Shown piece after piece: positions 1 through 12,632 of a DNA stretch of 64,000 bases (positions are counted from its first letter, which is position 1; each line of letters opens with the position of its first letter). Origin of the DNA: Numida meleagris. Its lineage: Eukaryota > Chordata > Aves > Galliformes > Numididae. The notes under the pieces were generated by a model. The model saw only the letters and a program-made list of their open reading frames with translations. It did no database searches and was not told the origin of the DNA. A program made the position numbers and the translations under genes. The stretch spans positions 6,261,814-6,325,813 of the forward strand of contig NC_034420.1 in the NCBI RefSeq assembly GCF_002078875.1. The letters are read 5' to 3'.

Positions 1-141
1 TTTATGGTGCCTTAACAGATTAAATCCTCCAGAATCAGGAGCATGCAAAGTTTAGATATTGTGTTTCTTATACATTGTGACTTAGATCTGTCACTTTGCC
101 TGTGAAGCACACAAGGATGAAGCTTGTGATCCAGCTGGGAA
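1..141. other. Unique AT-rich non-coding DNA
   Basis: No gene or recognised repeat is visible before the first CR1 tail. Confidence 0.5.
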
Positions 142-350
142 AATCATAGAATCATAGAATGGCTTGGGTTAGAAGGGACCTTAATATCACCTAGTTCCAA
201 TCCTTCTGCTGTGGGCTGCTTGCCCCCTATCAGATCAGGCTGCCCAGGGCCCCTTCCAACTTGGCCTCGGGCACCTCCATGGATGGGGCATCCACAGGTC
301 CTCCGTGCATCTTGTGCCTGTGCCTCACCACCCTCTGAGAAAAAAATTCC
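142..350 (-). mobile_element. CR1 LINE 3' end fragment, minus strand
   Basis: Read on the minus strand this is the last ~210 bases of a CR1 non-LTR retrotransposon. The plus strand begins with the reverse complement of the CR1 terminal repeats (AATCATAGAATCATAGAATGG). It continues with the usual CR1 block GGCTTGGGTTAGAAGGGACC and then CAGGCTGCCCAGGGCCCC. CR1 insertions are normally cut at the 5' end, and this one fits: it ends near 350, where a GTTTT repeat starts. It encodes only the out-of-frame remains of the ORF2 C-terminus and has no expected function. The family assignment is firm; the exact subfamily cannot be told by eye. Confidence 0.93.
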
Positions 351-377
351 TGTTTTGTTTTGTTTTGTTTTGTTTTT
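351..377. repeat. (GTTTT)n microsatellite
   Basis: About five GTTTT units directly abut the 5' truncation point of the CR1 tail, followed by an A/T-rich run to about 395. Confidence 0.9.
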
Positions 378-395
378 TAATAAAAAATAAAAAAG

Positions 396-3300
396 GAAGG
401 AACTGGTAACAGAATTGCAAAGGAGTTCTTGAAATGTTCAGGCAAGAGGCATCCATGCCTGTACAATCCATGCCACTGTTGCTGCAGGGAGTTGGAGAAT
501 CAGACGGCTCACTTCTGAATGGTATGAAGGAAGAAGATATGTGATTTGTTGTGATTGCTTTCAGCCTTTATGACATTTATAACAGCTGCCAAAGAATTTA
601 GAGTTTGGTGTATTGGAAATGAGTAAGATCAATTAAAACCTTTTCTCATCAGCAACCATGAAAAATGTAAAATGAGATACAAATTTTTCATCTTCACCTA
701 TCTAAAGGCTGCCATAATTTTTCAATTTCATCATGTGCTACAGTTTGGGGATATGAAGAAATTCTATTTTCTCTTTCAAAATAAGAGGCTGTTGATTTGG
801 ATGAAATGTTTTAGCTGTGTTTATAGAGAAATTTCCATCTGTAACTGTGTTAATTTCCAATTAGAATCAGATTATAGCTTCTTTCATTGTTTTCTGCTCT
901 CAGAATTGTGAATGAATTTTAAATCTCCAGTAATTATTTCTTCTCATCTAGTGCTTGTTTATTTTCTTAAAGCAGAGCAGAATGAGAAAGCATGCAGTAC
1001 ATCAGCATGCATGTTCCTGTTTGACTAAAACTAACAAAGCATGGAACATAGCAAGAATCCATTGCCTTGGCCCAATCTCATCCTTTGTACCTGTTACTAA
1101 TATAAATTAGTGTCCTCGAATTTTGGAATGTTTTTTATACAGAAATCTTTACAATACTGTATGGATAACCCAGCAAATATCTACAGTGAGAGTACTGTAA
1201 AATTTGGATGATAATGAATAAATCATAAATAAGATAAATATATAGAGAGAATCTCTGTCTCTACAAGAACTATGTAATAGAAGTCGTCTTTGCAAAAGTA
1301 GAGGTTTTTCAGAACTGAGAATATAGCATATTGCAGGTTCTTCATTGCATCTGATTTATGGTATTTCAAGGTTCAGGTCAGAGAAGTAGGAGCAAAGACC
1401 TTGGGCCTGTAAACCAGCAGGTAAAAGTGTGGCTGAACTTAAGACCTATTGATAATCTCTGGGTTTTTTTTGAAGCTTTGCTCTGTGAGCTGATTTGCAA
1501 ATCTGCACACCCTATGTGACTTGTCCAGCTTTTCACCGGACTGTCACGATATCTCTGTATACCAAGAATTTAAAACTCACATAAGTGGATGAAAGAAGTG
1601 CATAAGTAAATACAAATTTGAATATTTGCTAAGGAAGGTAAGATGATATCAAACAGAAAGAAGTAGTTATTTGACCATGAATGGTAAAATAGTTGAAGAC
1701 TATTTCAGGGTATGTAAATTGGTTACTTGTAGACATAACCTCATGGATATCCCTTTCAAAAGGAATTAAATAATGATAATCTCCATTTGTAATGTTCGGT
1801 TTGTTTTCAAAAGAAATCTGCAAAGAGAAGAAAATACTTGAAATGCACTAGGAGAAAACCATGTTTCCCATGTCTTCAAATAAGAATATTTTTAAAGACA
1901 TCTTCTAATATTCATAATCTACAGTTTCTCCTTTCTAGTCACGATTAGCAACTGTACTAGGAACTATTAGAAATGTGACTTCCATTCTCTACTCAATCTA
2001 AAAACTTTGCATATATTAAAAAATAAGAGGCTATGTCCTGTCCCTTCAAAAGCACTTGGAACTTTCAGTTTGCCAGTCAAGTGTGGCCATTCAAAGCCAA
2101 CTTCACATGGGAAGTAATTTTCCTTTTTAATAAATGAAAGGAGAAACTCCCATGAGAGGAATGGAAATATCTCATGGACTCACTGAACACAGGTCTGGAA
2201 TATGATGTACCTGATTCCTGAGGGATTTTATCCGCAAAAATGCCTGTTTTCTTCTCCGCCTTTGTCAGGAGCATGTGGACACAATTCCCAGAAAGTCAAG
2301 TCTAGCCGTTGGAGCACTCAGAATAAGAGTGAAGAGAATGGACACTTTGCACGTTATTAATGTTACCTCCTGTGCCCCACAGCTGCATGAAAAAACTCTT
2401 TCCTCCATCTCCTCTTCTGCTGCTGTAGATGAACTTCACTGATTACTCACCTGTACTTCTAAGGACTTTTTTGAATGCTTGAACACAGAACATGTATGTC
2501 TGAAGTGGTTACTGAATAATTGATGACTACGGAAAGATCTTGCTAGAAGAAAGAATCTGGAGGAAAGTAATAATAAATACATCTTGATTTTCCTGAGCTA
2601 GATATAAGGCTTTTATTTTGGGAGAGGATGACCATTTGCCGTGGTCTCAAGGGGGTTGTTTAGCTCGAACACAGGACACCAGCTAATACAAGTAATATTA
2701 AAGAATATTTTCTTGTAGGTGTTCATCTGTGCAGAGTTTTTGGATGACTTTCTGCTTAACTAATGTGTGTTTTTCTGAATACAGTTATGTCTTCTACTTT
2801 CTGATAATGGTGCTATGCTGTTAAGAGTTAGATGCAGTGAAGTGTTGAGGGGCAAAAGAAGATAAGAGATGGTGGGGTACATACTCTTCATCATGTAGAT
2901 AGTTTTCACTGCGTGTAACAGCAGTACTGAAGTCCAGAAGTTAAAAGTGAAAAAGAATTCCCCCAATCCTTTAAAAATTACCACCATAACTTCAAGGGAT
3001 GCATGAGAAAGAAGGCTCCTCCTATTACACATAGACTCTCAAAACTGTTATTGGGATTTTGAACTCACTGAGCTGCTATGAAGTCTGAAAAGAATGGTTT
3101 TGGTGCAGAGGAGATAAACAGTATTGAGGAAGCTATTAATATCCTGTGACTGACATGTTAAATGGGTTGTGATTCTGGCATACTTAGATATGGCAGACAC
3201 TTAAGAAATAAGCATTGTCAGAGTCTAATTATTGCCAAGTATTTACAGCTGTTGCAGTTGAAGCTCAGGAAGAATTAAGTGCATTCAAGAACTGCAGTTC

Positions 3301-6300
3301 CTTGGAGATACGATTAGCTCACAATCACCGTCCTTATACTTCTGCTAGGAGATTTTTTTGTGTGTAGAAAGAGAAGATAGGACTGACAAATAAACACTGA
3401 TTTCATCTGAGTTGCAAGTGATCACAGACTGATTGACCTGAGTGGAAAACTGGCCGACCAATCAAAAATAAAAAGTCTTTTTGCATAAAAAATTGTCGAT
3501 AAGTATTAGCTCTTTACCTGGAAAATGGGACACGATACCTTGCAGTGCAACACACAGAAATGTACATGAGTGATTGTCTTCACTTCTTGGTTCATAAAAC
3601 ACAAGAGCATAAGGCTTTTTATGCAAGCCTGTCTTTCTGCCTGCATGAACTTGATGTTGACGTCCACCTCTTTATGCATAATACTCTTGTGTAGAGACTT
3701 GTTATCTGTGTGTACTGCAGTTTGCAAGAACTCACTTTTTTTTTGTTGTTTTCTAAGTTACAGTTTTTTAGCACATGGTAGAAGAATACTTATAGCGAGG
3801 ACAGCAGTATGCTTTATAGCCCATCAGACTCACTTGTGCCCTTAGAGCTGCAACAGGAAGTCTTGGAGGTGAAGGGCCCCTCTTGTGGGGATGGTCTGGG
3901 GCACTGGTATGTTTGAAACACTGATGATAAAACCTTCATATTCTGATAAAAGGTTACCACAGCACAGTTTTTAGGAACATGCATATACTTTCCCCAGATC
4001 TCCTACCTAGAAGGAGGAGACGTGCAGCTGAGCAAATATCGAGTACTCCTTGGAAGGGGAGAAAAAAAGAAGCGACAGGAGATAAAGGTTTTAAGAGATG
4101 AAGGAGCGGAATTCTAACTTAGAATGCTTAAGGAAAATACCACCGCCGTTCTGGAAGTTAGAGTACCTTAAGGTGTGAGAACAGGATGGGTTAGGCAAAA
4201 TGATGAGGAATGTGGCAGGAAGGGATAATTATCTCCCTTATCTGTATTAGAATTCTCAGCTTTTCAAGATGTTTACTGTTGCCTGAGTAAGCCAGTCATT
4301 TAGCCTTCAAAGCTTATTAGGAAAGCCTTTAGGGCTGTTTTTGCTTGCTGCGTGTTACTAATGTGCTTTAGAGCTGTTAAATATGTTAATTGTTATACTG
4401 GGTCTCTTGGAGTAGCCTATACTTCTTGAAATGTGCTAGAGCACAAGGTGGTCAATAAATGCTTGTGCAAATCAGAAAAGTCTTCATAAATGGGGTGACT
4501 TAGGATTAAATTCTACACTAAGCTTCCTATTCTTCATGGATATTAGCACAAAGCATCTTCCCATGAAGATCCATGCACTTCAGGCAAACTCTATGCTATG
4601 ACCTACCAGACGCTTAAAGAGAAGTATGCACTTCATAAATTTTAGAAGAATATAAATTATACAGGGCATATGTGTGAAAGGTTTGAAAATTTTGCATATA
4701 AACCCACGATACGCTAAGCCTATTCTTACACACACCTTCTCCACCTTGATCTCTTTTCTGAACTGTTAAAAGCACAAAGCTGAGCAGTAAGAGGTATCTC
4801 TGTCAATTTAGCTGAATACCAAAAGAAAAATACAGCAGGTTTACGTTAAGATGAAGGGTTGAACTGAAGTTCAGTCTGTCCTTTGGCTATGTGTAAAGGT
4901 GAAAATAAGACTGATATCTGGAAACAGTTTGCTAACTCAAGTTCAGACCTTCTTTTGAGTTTACAGAAGCAGCGTCTTATTCTCAGTGTTCAGGAAATGA
5001 TTCTCTATATAACCTGTGAATATCCGCTACAGGCTTGTCATCATCTGATCTGAAAGGGAGACTTGGGATTGTCTGATCTCAATAAAAGTTGTATTAAACA
5101 AAATGTTAATTGTAATCTGAAATTGGGCTATGAATCTTTCACCTTTCCTTTTTCCTTGTTTGATGAGGTGATAAAGGTAGAAACACACCATTTACAGGAC
5201 TGATACATTTCTACTGACAGCATTGTCTTTTTTACATGAGGGATGTTGCTATCCTCTCTAGGGAGCAGCTGTCACCAGAGCCTGTGTTTGTGATGTAGCA
5301 GTGACATGTTACACATTGACTCCTGGTTTACTAGCTGTGTTTCTGGAAGAAGCACGTTCAGAAACAAGGACTGGAAAAAACTTCATGATCAGTAATGCCT
5401 TTTTGTTTTATAAACTCCAGATCAAACCTAGCAGGAGTTTTTTGACTGTTTTTTTTGTCTTGACTGCTTTATATGAAGGAATATTTGGGAATGTCATTGT
5501 CCTAATGGTTAGAAATGTCACATAACTTTAAATAACATGAATAACCAGAGCTGTACTCAACATTCCACATAGCTTGACAAAGATTAGCATTGTCCAGTCA
5601 CTCCAGGAAATTCCTGACTTCAGTCTCTCTAGCTCTTCATTTACATCTTGTGGCTGCATCACACCGGCGGCTCACCCTGTGACTGGTTACTGATGTGCCT
5701 GAGTTTCTCTTCTCTGTGACATCTGCAACTGATAGGCTCCTGGCAAAAGTTCCTGTTATTAGTCCTTCCAGGAGCTGAAAGTTATCAAGAGCTAAATGTG
5801 TAAGAGCTGGCTTACTTCATGTTAGTGACCTAGATGTGTTCCTAATTTTGCTTGTAGCGGCTTTGTAGAACTTCTCGGTTACTTTATTTATAAATCTGAG
5901 GGAAAGAGAAGGATTATAGTTGTCTGCTTTCTTAGCAAGGGATGGAGGTAGGAAATTGCATCAAGAAGGACTAAAGCAAGATGTCAGGACCTCTAGAGTA
6001 CAGTTAGAATTACTGAAGCAGGTGTCACACTACCATAGGCATGTTCATTTGTATGAGGTGCTTGGCTGTTGTCAAACTTAGAGATGCTAAGAAGGAGGAA
6101 AAAAAGGGCATATGAGGCCTCCCACAGAGGTGGCCACTTGGATTGCACTTTGCAAACAAGTGAACTGTAAATCTCTGAACTTCTTCTAAGCTTCAAGGAA
6201 ATTTTAATCACAGCATTTTATGGAAGTTTGATTTAGGACAAGATTGTTGTTGTTTTGTGCCTGTCTTCCAGTGAAACATACGAAGATAAATAGGAGAATT

Positions 6301-7050
6301 AGTTTCTGGGCAGAGCCCTCGGTTGTTTGTTGCGGTATCCTTTGAACTTTGGTAGAGTGGAAATAAAACAGAACTGATGAATATTAATGATTTTGGCCGA
6401 TGCTCCTCTTGCATACTGGGACACACAGCCACTGGAGTAAAGGAAGAGGCAGCTGGTGGACAGGAGAAATGGTAAAGGCAAAGAAAGATTAAGATCTGCA
6501 CAACCATTGTATCCTGCCACATTTAAGTTTTGAGGAACGTATCAGCAAGCACTTACACCAACATTACCTTCATCTGGCACGTCAGTGCAAGCTCAGTCAT
6601 GCAGCTGCAAACTTCTGCAGAGGCCTTTGTGAACTTCTTATTTGTTGAGAATTCCCTGGGCTGTGCCGCTCTAATGAATGTGTTTGCCCTATAACTTACA
6701 AACACAAGAGAGAATAATGATTGAGCAATGTTCATTTAATTTATTGTTGTTAGCTATTGTAATTCCCCAGAACGTTATATCATGCTACTTAGTAGGCATT
6801 TGTACAGCATTGTATATTTAAGTCCTTCAGGTTATAATCTCAAAAATAAAGTGCATGGCCTGAGGAGGAAAAAGAGAAAATAAGATTGACAACCAGAGTA
6901 GGATCTGAGTGGTTTTATTGCTGTTGTTCTGTTTTGTATTTTTTTATTAAAATTTTCAAGGTCAGAGCTGTTTTATTTTTTCAAAACATAACCGAGTATC
7001 CAAAGACTGTATGCCCTATGTGGAAACAGGTGTAGAAAATGAGGGGCTGG
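396..7050. other. Non-coding DNA, no recognised gene or element
   Basis: About 6.6 kb of AT-rich sequence with very few CpG dinucleotides. Open frames are short (up to about 104 codons, for example 6208-6522 on the minus strand), overlap one another on both strands, and resemble no protein I know. I see no LINE tail, LTR or tRNA-like sequence here. Confidence 0.5.
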
Positions 7051-7057
7051 TAATTTC

Positions 7058-7133
7058 TAATATTGAACCTGGCAAATGATGCTCTAATGTATGATATATA
7101 TGGTTAGAGCATCATTTCCCAGGTTCAGTGTTG
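7058..7133 (+). other. Near-perfect hairpin, pre-miRNA-like
   Basis: Arms at 7064-7087 and 7104-7127 are 24-base inverted repeats with one mismatch (C7073 opposite C7118), around a 16-base AT-rich loop. As plus-strand RNA the stem extends by six further pairs (7058-7063 with 7128-7133), three of them G-U, giving about 30 pairs. The size of arm and loop falls in the range of a microRNA precursor. A small palindromic transposon scar or a chance inverted duplication is also possible. I recognise neither the arm sequence nor a known microRNA seed. Confidence 0.6.
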
Positions 7134-7162
7134 TGTGATGTATAATGTATGATATATATGGT
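7085..7162. repeat. 20-bp direct repeat overlapping the hairpin loop
   Basis: The 20 bases at 7085-7104 (TAATGTATGATATATATGGT) recur exactly at 7143-7162, 58 bases downstream. The first copy forms the hairpin loop and its edges; the second lies outside the stem. Confidence 0.9.
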
Positions 7163-9420
7163 AGTAAGTGGAAACATTTTGAAGGGTTATTATTTTAATT
7201 CTGAAGCTCATCTCTTTATTAGCACTAAGATACATGCTTTTCAAGAAAGTGTTTTGTACATATTTTTCCTACAAATGTGGCTGCTTGCCAATGATGAAAC
7301 CAGATAACTGTGCTTCTACTGACATTTCCTGTCTGCACAGAAACAAACAGCCTCCTCATTTTCACGTTAGAATAGAAAGAGTAGGCAAGAGGCTCGTGAC
7401 TGAGTAATTATAACAATGTAGTATTAAAATACTATTGTCTATTTAATGTTTGACTGAATAGATATCTCAAAAACTTAATCTGCCCTAAAGTTGTGATTGT
7501 CATCTTTATCTTTGGTCTACTGTCACTTCTTCATATCACTTACTACCTTCAGAATTATTCCTTCCATTATTTTTACAGCTGATTTAAAATTTCTCTTCAT
7601 AAATTCGAGACAGACGATTGCCTCTAATTTTGGTTCTGTGTTCCCAGAGGTTTTTCAGGTGAACCCATAGAGATATAACTTACAAACATTGCATAATTTT
7701 GGAATAAGAATCACTTTAGAAATTCTCATTTCTTCTCGCTCTTTTTTCCTTTCATTTTTTTTTTTGTAACCTCAGTGGTACCTCAGAAAAATGAAGAAAA
7801 CTGTAGTTTATAATCAGAGCAATTAGTACTGCTCCTGTACATATAACTCTAAGATGATAGTTATTTTTAATAGGTAGAAAAATATTGTCTGGGAATAAAG
7901 GCACTTTACATTGGTATACCTTGTGTCATTCAACAGCGTTCAATAACAGTGCAGCAGACAAGCTCCATTTCCATGGGAAAGTCTGTATTCTAGTGTACTA
8001 GAAATCTTTACGGGGTCAGATTTCTCTTTCCCATCGTTATTTCCTTCTGTCCAATTGGCTTCCCAAGATCCATCTCTGAGAAATCTCAGAGTTACCTAAG
8101 AAGTATGGGGCAGACTGACAGCACATCCTTTTCTCCCCTCTCATCTTCCCTTATCTTCCTAGTTAGTGTCCCAGTACGGAGTTTGTGCAGGCAACTGCCA
8201 TTGCTGTTCTACCAGAAAACTTCAAGCACAAAAGCTTTCTTAAAACCAGTGTGGTAATTTGAGTTGTTTCTGCTGAAGCAAAAGGAACTTGTTCTGGACT
8301 TGATGCAGTCTTCACTGTCACTATGTATATCCTGGGCAAACTAAGTGGCATAGCACCTCATATCCTTCAAGGCCATTTTCCTTACATCTTTTGCACGTAT
8401 TCTGGAAACTCTTTGCCTTGTTTCTGCAGTGTAGCCATCCCTTGAGTGTAATGAAATGTCTGCTAAATGTTTGACGTTTGAATACTTAAAGTTTAAAAGT
8501 TGGAAGATTGAGAATAATCTTTCAGTCAAGTAGGACACTATAATCAAGGTTAGTTAGCACAATTAAACACGTCAGCAAAACTTCCAGCACCCTTTTGTTA
8601 GTCTTCAGCACTTTAAATTTAAACAGCAGCAAGTTGGTATCAGCTAAGCCACTGTCTTACGTGGTTAGTTTGAAATTTATACAGAGATGGGAGTTTGGGA
8701 ACACTCAAACAGCATAATTGTTTCTTGCCTTGCTGTGTTCAGAGCAATACCTTGAAGACTGTTTCCACCTCTCTGTGGAAGTTGATAAAATATCTGGCAC
8801 AAGTATGTAGGAAAGTCCATTTTTTCAGTGTCGTAGGTTGGATGGTAGTTTTGGACTCTCTCAAGTCACCTAAGTTGTTCCTGAAACAAGTAATTAAAGC
8901 ATTAAGCCATGGTATATCAATTAACACTTGAAGAGCTGCTCAAGAAAATCCTTCATACAGAATGCTCTTTTGCTTATTAAATGAAAGGATAATTTTTCCT
9001 CCCTTTAATTAATTTGAATAAACACATTACTTAGTAAAAATGCTAAGTATTCATGTATCTTCCTTTCTAATTTTAACTATTGCATATGCAGAAGATTGTA
9101 ATAATAAAAATATTCACCTAATGCATGCTTCATTTTCTCTTTCTCTGCTTTCATGTCATAAGAACATATGAAAACAGTAGATATTTCAGGTGACCTGGGC
9201 CAGATTCTCATCTCAGCAAAACATCATTGCGCTGGTGAAATCAATAGATATGTCAGATTCCACTGAGATTCTTCTGAATTCTCTTTCACACAAGATTTTA
9301 GGCCTTGTAGAGTTTCTTCCTTTGGAATAAAGTCACATTGTAGAATGCTTTGCGAAACATAATGACTTTTTGATTTAGAGTTTTGATTCTTCTCAGTTAT
9401 GTATCAGAGTAAGTCTAGTG
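7163..9420. other. Non-coding DNA, no recognised gene or element
   Basis: AT-rich sequence with several T- and A-runs (for example 7757-7766). The longest open frame is about 78 codons (8695-8931, with a mirror frame on the other strand) and matches nothing I know. Confidence 0.5.
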
Positions 9421-9705
9421 AGTTCAGTTCTGACACTCGTGTCAGAAAAGGCAGGCCTGCATCCAGCCTCAACTTGAGCCAGGGAGGCTTAGGTTGAATA
9501 TTAAGATAAAATTCTTTACTGAAAGGGTTGAGAAGCACTGGAATGGGCTGCCCAGGGAAGTCACCATAGTGGAAGTATTTAAAAGACATGTAAATGTAGT
9601 GCTTTGGTGTGTGGCTTAGTGGTAGGCTTGGCAGTGCTAAGTTAACTGTTGGACTTGAAGATCTTAAAGGTTTCTTCCAGCATAAATTACGAGGTGTTCC
9701 GTGAT
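9421..9705 (+). mobile_element. CR1 LINE 3' fragment, plus strand
   Basis: This is a diverged CR1 end in forward orientation. Around 9489-9600 one frame still reads like the ORF2 C-terminus, with FFTERVEKHWNGLPREV-like residues (here KFFTERVEKHWNGLPREV). It is followed by the usual 3' region (TTGGACTTGAAGATCTTAAAGG). The terminal ATTCTATG repeats are decayed. The left boundary is approximate because similarity fades before 9475. It is 5' truncated, as is typical, and non-functional. Confidence 0.85.
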
Positions 9706-11145
9706 GTTACTTGCTGTTGTGGATGGTCATCCTGATGCCTCCTGACTGCAGGGAAGTCGTGCTACAGTTCTGGTCTCCTGTTTTCTTCTCACCTGCCTCG
9801 CAGTACTCACACCTGGGCTGGGTGATCAGCAAGGAAGCAACTCATGGCATTTTGCTTTTCTTTTTATGTGGGACCAGAACTGTAAGGTGCACTGTAGGCT
9901 CAGCCCTCACTGCATATACACTTGATAGACAGGATGTTGCAGACTAAATATTAAATTAAGGCCACTAGTAAAATTTGCCTGATTGGGCCAGACTAAACAA
10001 ATTTAAGAACATTTAGTCATCTCTGTTACTCTCAATAACACGCACCTGCTTATAGCATTTTCAAATCTTCAGTTTTCTCATTTTTAGTTGGCAAAATTTA
10101 AGTAAAAAAACACATTTAGTGTTTTAGCAGTACCACCCCATACTGGAGCATTTTTGTTTGCTTGTTTTCATTTCCTTAGGAGAACTTCCATAGCAAAAAG
10201 AATAGCTAGTGTGATGATGTATGTATCCACGTCTAAGATACTTTGAACTCTGATAATGAAGTTTATTTGAACAATATTAGTGTTAAATGATTAAGATGTC
10301 TGTTTTATGATAGCAGATTGTTCAAAAAATCTACTGAATTAAGGCTCTTCATAACCATGCTTTGCTTCTTGATATGTCTACAGTGTTACAGGGTGGGGTG
10401 CTTTGCTTTAGCTTCAAACTGGGTTAAGTGCATGCAGATCCCAGAAGGGAAGCTAAAGATGGTTGATCTACTGATCTATCTCTGTCACCTATGCTGTAAT
10501 TTCTCATCTTGTTTGCAGACATTTTGTGTTTATAGTACATTGTAAACAAAACTATAATAATTATTTCTCTACCCTGAATCACTTTATAGCTTCTTTATCT
10601 TTGCTAAACTTCTTTTGCTTTCTTGTAACAAGTGTAAAGCGTTTGAGCTGATGGAATGGCAGGCACTTTAGGATGGTGTTACTGGAATAGAAAAAGGATT
10701 GTAAAACTCAAATCATTCTTATTTTATGAGAGAGTACATGACATCTTTGAGAAGGAAACTGCTTCTATTCAGTGTCACTCACTGATATTTCAGCAGTGCT
10801 TTCTTTGGGAGAAGTAAAGACGGCAGCAAAAAAGGAAATGAACAGGACTTGTATCTTCTGCAAGTCTGCACCTGTCTATCAGAACAATGAGAACACTGGA
10901 TATATTCAACACCCTGATGGTTCCATGTTACAGATTGTCTTGCGCTATGAGTTCGAACAGAAATGTCTTGAATGTATTCACAGCATCAGGTATTTCATTA
11001 GTTAACAGATTTACATTAATTCTGCACTGGAGGAGCAGACTCTCAAGGTCTGTGGGGTGGGTTTTGTGAATGATACGAGTAAGTCACATTACCAGACTTT
11101 TATTATTTGAATAATCTGTGAACTTCTAAGTTTTTTCACCTTTTT
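9706..11145. other. Non-coding DNA, no recognised gene or element
   Basis: Open frames of up to 78 codons (9711-9947, 10772-11005 on the plus strand) are not recognisable and lack convincing flanking splice signals. No element was identified. Confidence 0.45.
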
Positions 11146-11146
11146 T

Positions 11147-11187
11147 TGTTTGGGTTTGTTTTGTTTGTTTTGTTTTGTTTTGTTTTT
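11147..11187. repeat. T-rich GTTT/GTTTT microsatellite
   Basis: Imperfect GTTT and GTTTT units make a G/T-only tract on the plus strand. Confidence 0.9.
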
Positions 11188-12435
11188 CTCCCTAACTCTA
11201 AATATGCAAATGGATTTCCCAGTTCTGGAGCAGAATGACTCAGTAGGGAGCTTATACTGAAACTGCGCACCAGCTAAAACTGTTCAACTGATAGGAAACG
11301 GTCTCTCACCAAATGACAACCTGTGGAACATGCACACTAAGGGCCCTGCTTCTTATTTATACCAAAGTTACTTTACACCTCTTTGCCCGCCTAAGTACTG
11401 TATGTACTCACTTAAAAAAAAAACAAAGAAGACCTTTGTGTTTTAGTTGTAGAATATGGTGTTTGTGCAAAAGAGAATTAGGCCCTGGAGGTTTGACCTT
11501 TCTGAACACTATGGGAAGGTAAAATCACCTGTTGTATGCAGGAAAAAGTAGCCTCAATAGCAGTAAAACAATCTCCTAAATTTCATTTTAAAGCTGTTGC
11601 TGTTTCATGTTACCTGTACCAAGTCTGCTGCTAGTTTTCCTGGTCTTATTTTATTTATTTGAAATAGATTAATTTATTTGCCCAAAAGGTTTGATAATGC
11701 TATATACCAGTTTCCCTGTTCCTTGAAAACATGGTATATACTTCTAATGCATGCAGAGTCTGTCCTGTTGCAGAGAACACTATCCAAAGAATTTTGATTT
11801 CCTTTTTGACAAAGATTGTATTGGAAAGATGCCACAGTGCTTTTCTGCACTGCAGTGCTTAAATGAGACAGATACAAAAAATAAATAATCATTATTATTT
11901 ATAAGGAAATAAAATAGTAAAAACCGCTCAACACAACATAGCTACTGTGAATGTTTTTGCTCTATAAATCACCGACAGCAATTTACTCTAAATGACAGTG
12001 AAATAGTGAAGAAGTTAAAAATGTCATATCGTTTATGTAAATCTTTCAAATGCTTACAATTTATTAGGCACTGTAAGATTTCTGATGGGATCTATAAAGA
12101 GGAAATTTTATTATGTAAGGATGTAATGTGAAATGCTGGAATGAAAACAGGCCTTTTGACCTGTTTTTGCTTTGTGGAGAAGTGTAGGAGGTACAGAAAA
12201 CAAAATATACTATGTGCTTATGGGTGTGTGTGCATCCTCTTACAGATTGAAATACAGGATCTTGCTATAGATTATTTCTTCTTGCTCAGTGATCCCAGTA
12301 GTTAATTCCACAGGAGTGAAATCTCCCTGGTGCTGGTACCTGATACATTTGCAATTATACTGTCTTTAGGTATGGGCTGAATCTTTTCACTTGAGAAGGC
12401 AACCTCAATTAGATGCCTCCGTACGATACCACAGT
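11188..12435. other. Non-coding DNA, no recognised gene or element
   Basis: AT-rich unique sequence. An A-run lies at 11414-11423. No open frame longer than about 72 codons. Confidence 0.5.
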
Positions 12436-12632
12436 GGAATAATTTAAATTGGAAAAGGCATCTGGAGTTCTGTGGTCCAGCCTTTGCTCACATTAGTTCA
12501 GACTAGATCAGGTTTCTTAGGGCCTTCATCGGCATTTTGAGCCTCTCCAAGCATGAAGTGTTTACCATCTCTTTGGACTCCTGTTACAGTGCTTGAATAT
12601 TCTAATGGTTAATAGTTTTTTTCCTGACTTGT
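12436..12632 (-). mobile_element. Old CR1 LINE 3' fragment, minus strand
   Basis: The plus strand follows the reverse-complemented CR1 tail block by block. It has TTTAAATTGGAAAAGGCATC in place of the tail core, then GGTCCAGCCTTTGCTCACAT, AGACTAGATCAGGTTTCTTA and GTGCTTGAATATTCTAATGG. The terminal repeats are lost and substitutions are many, so this is among the older CR1 pieces in the window. Boundaries are approximate. Confidence 0.8.
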
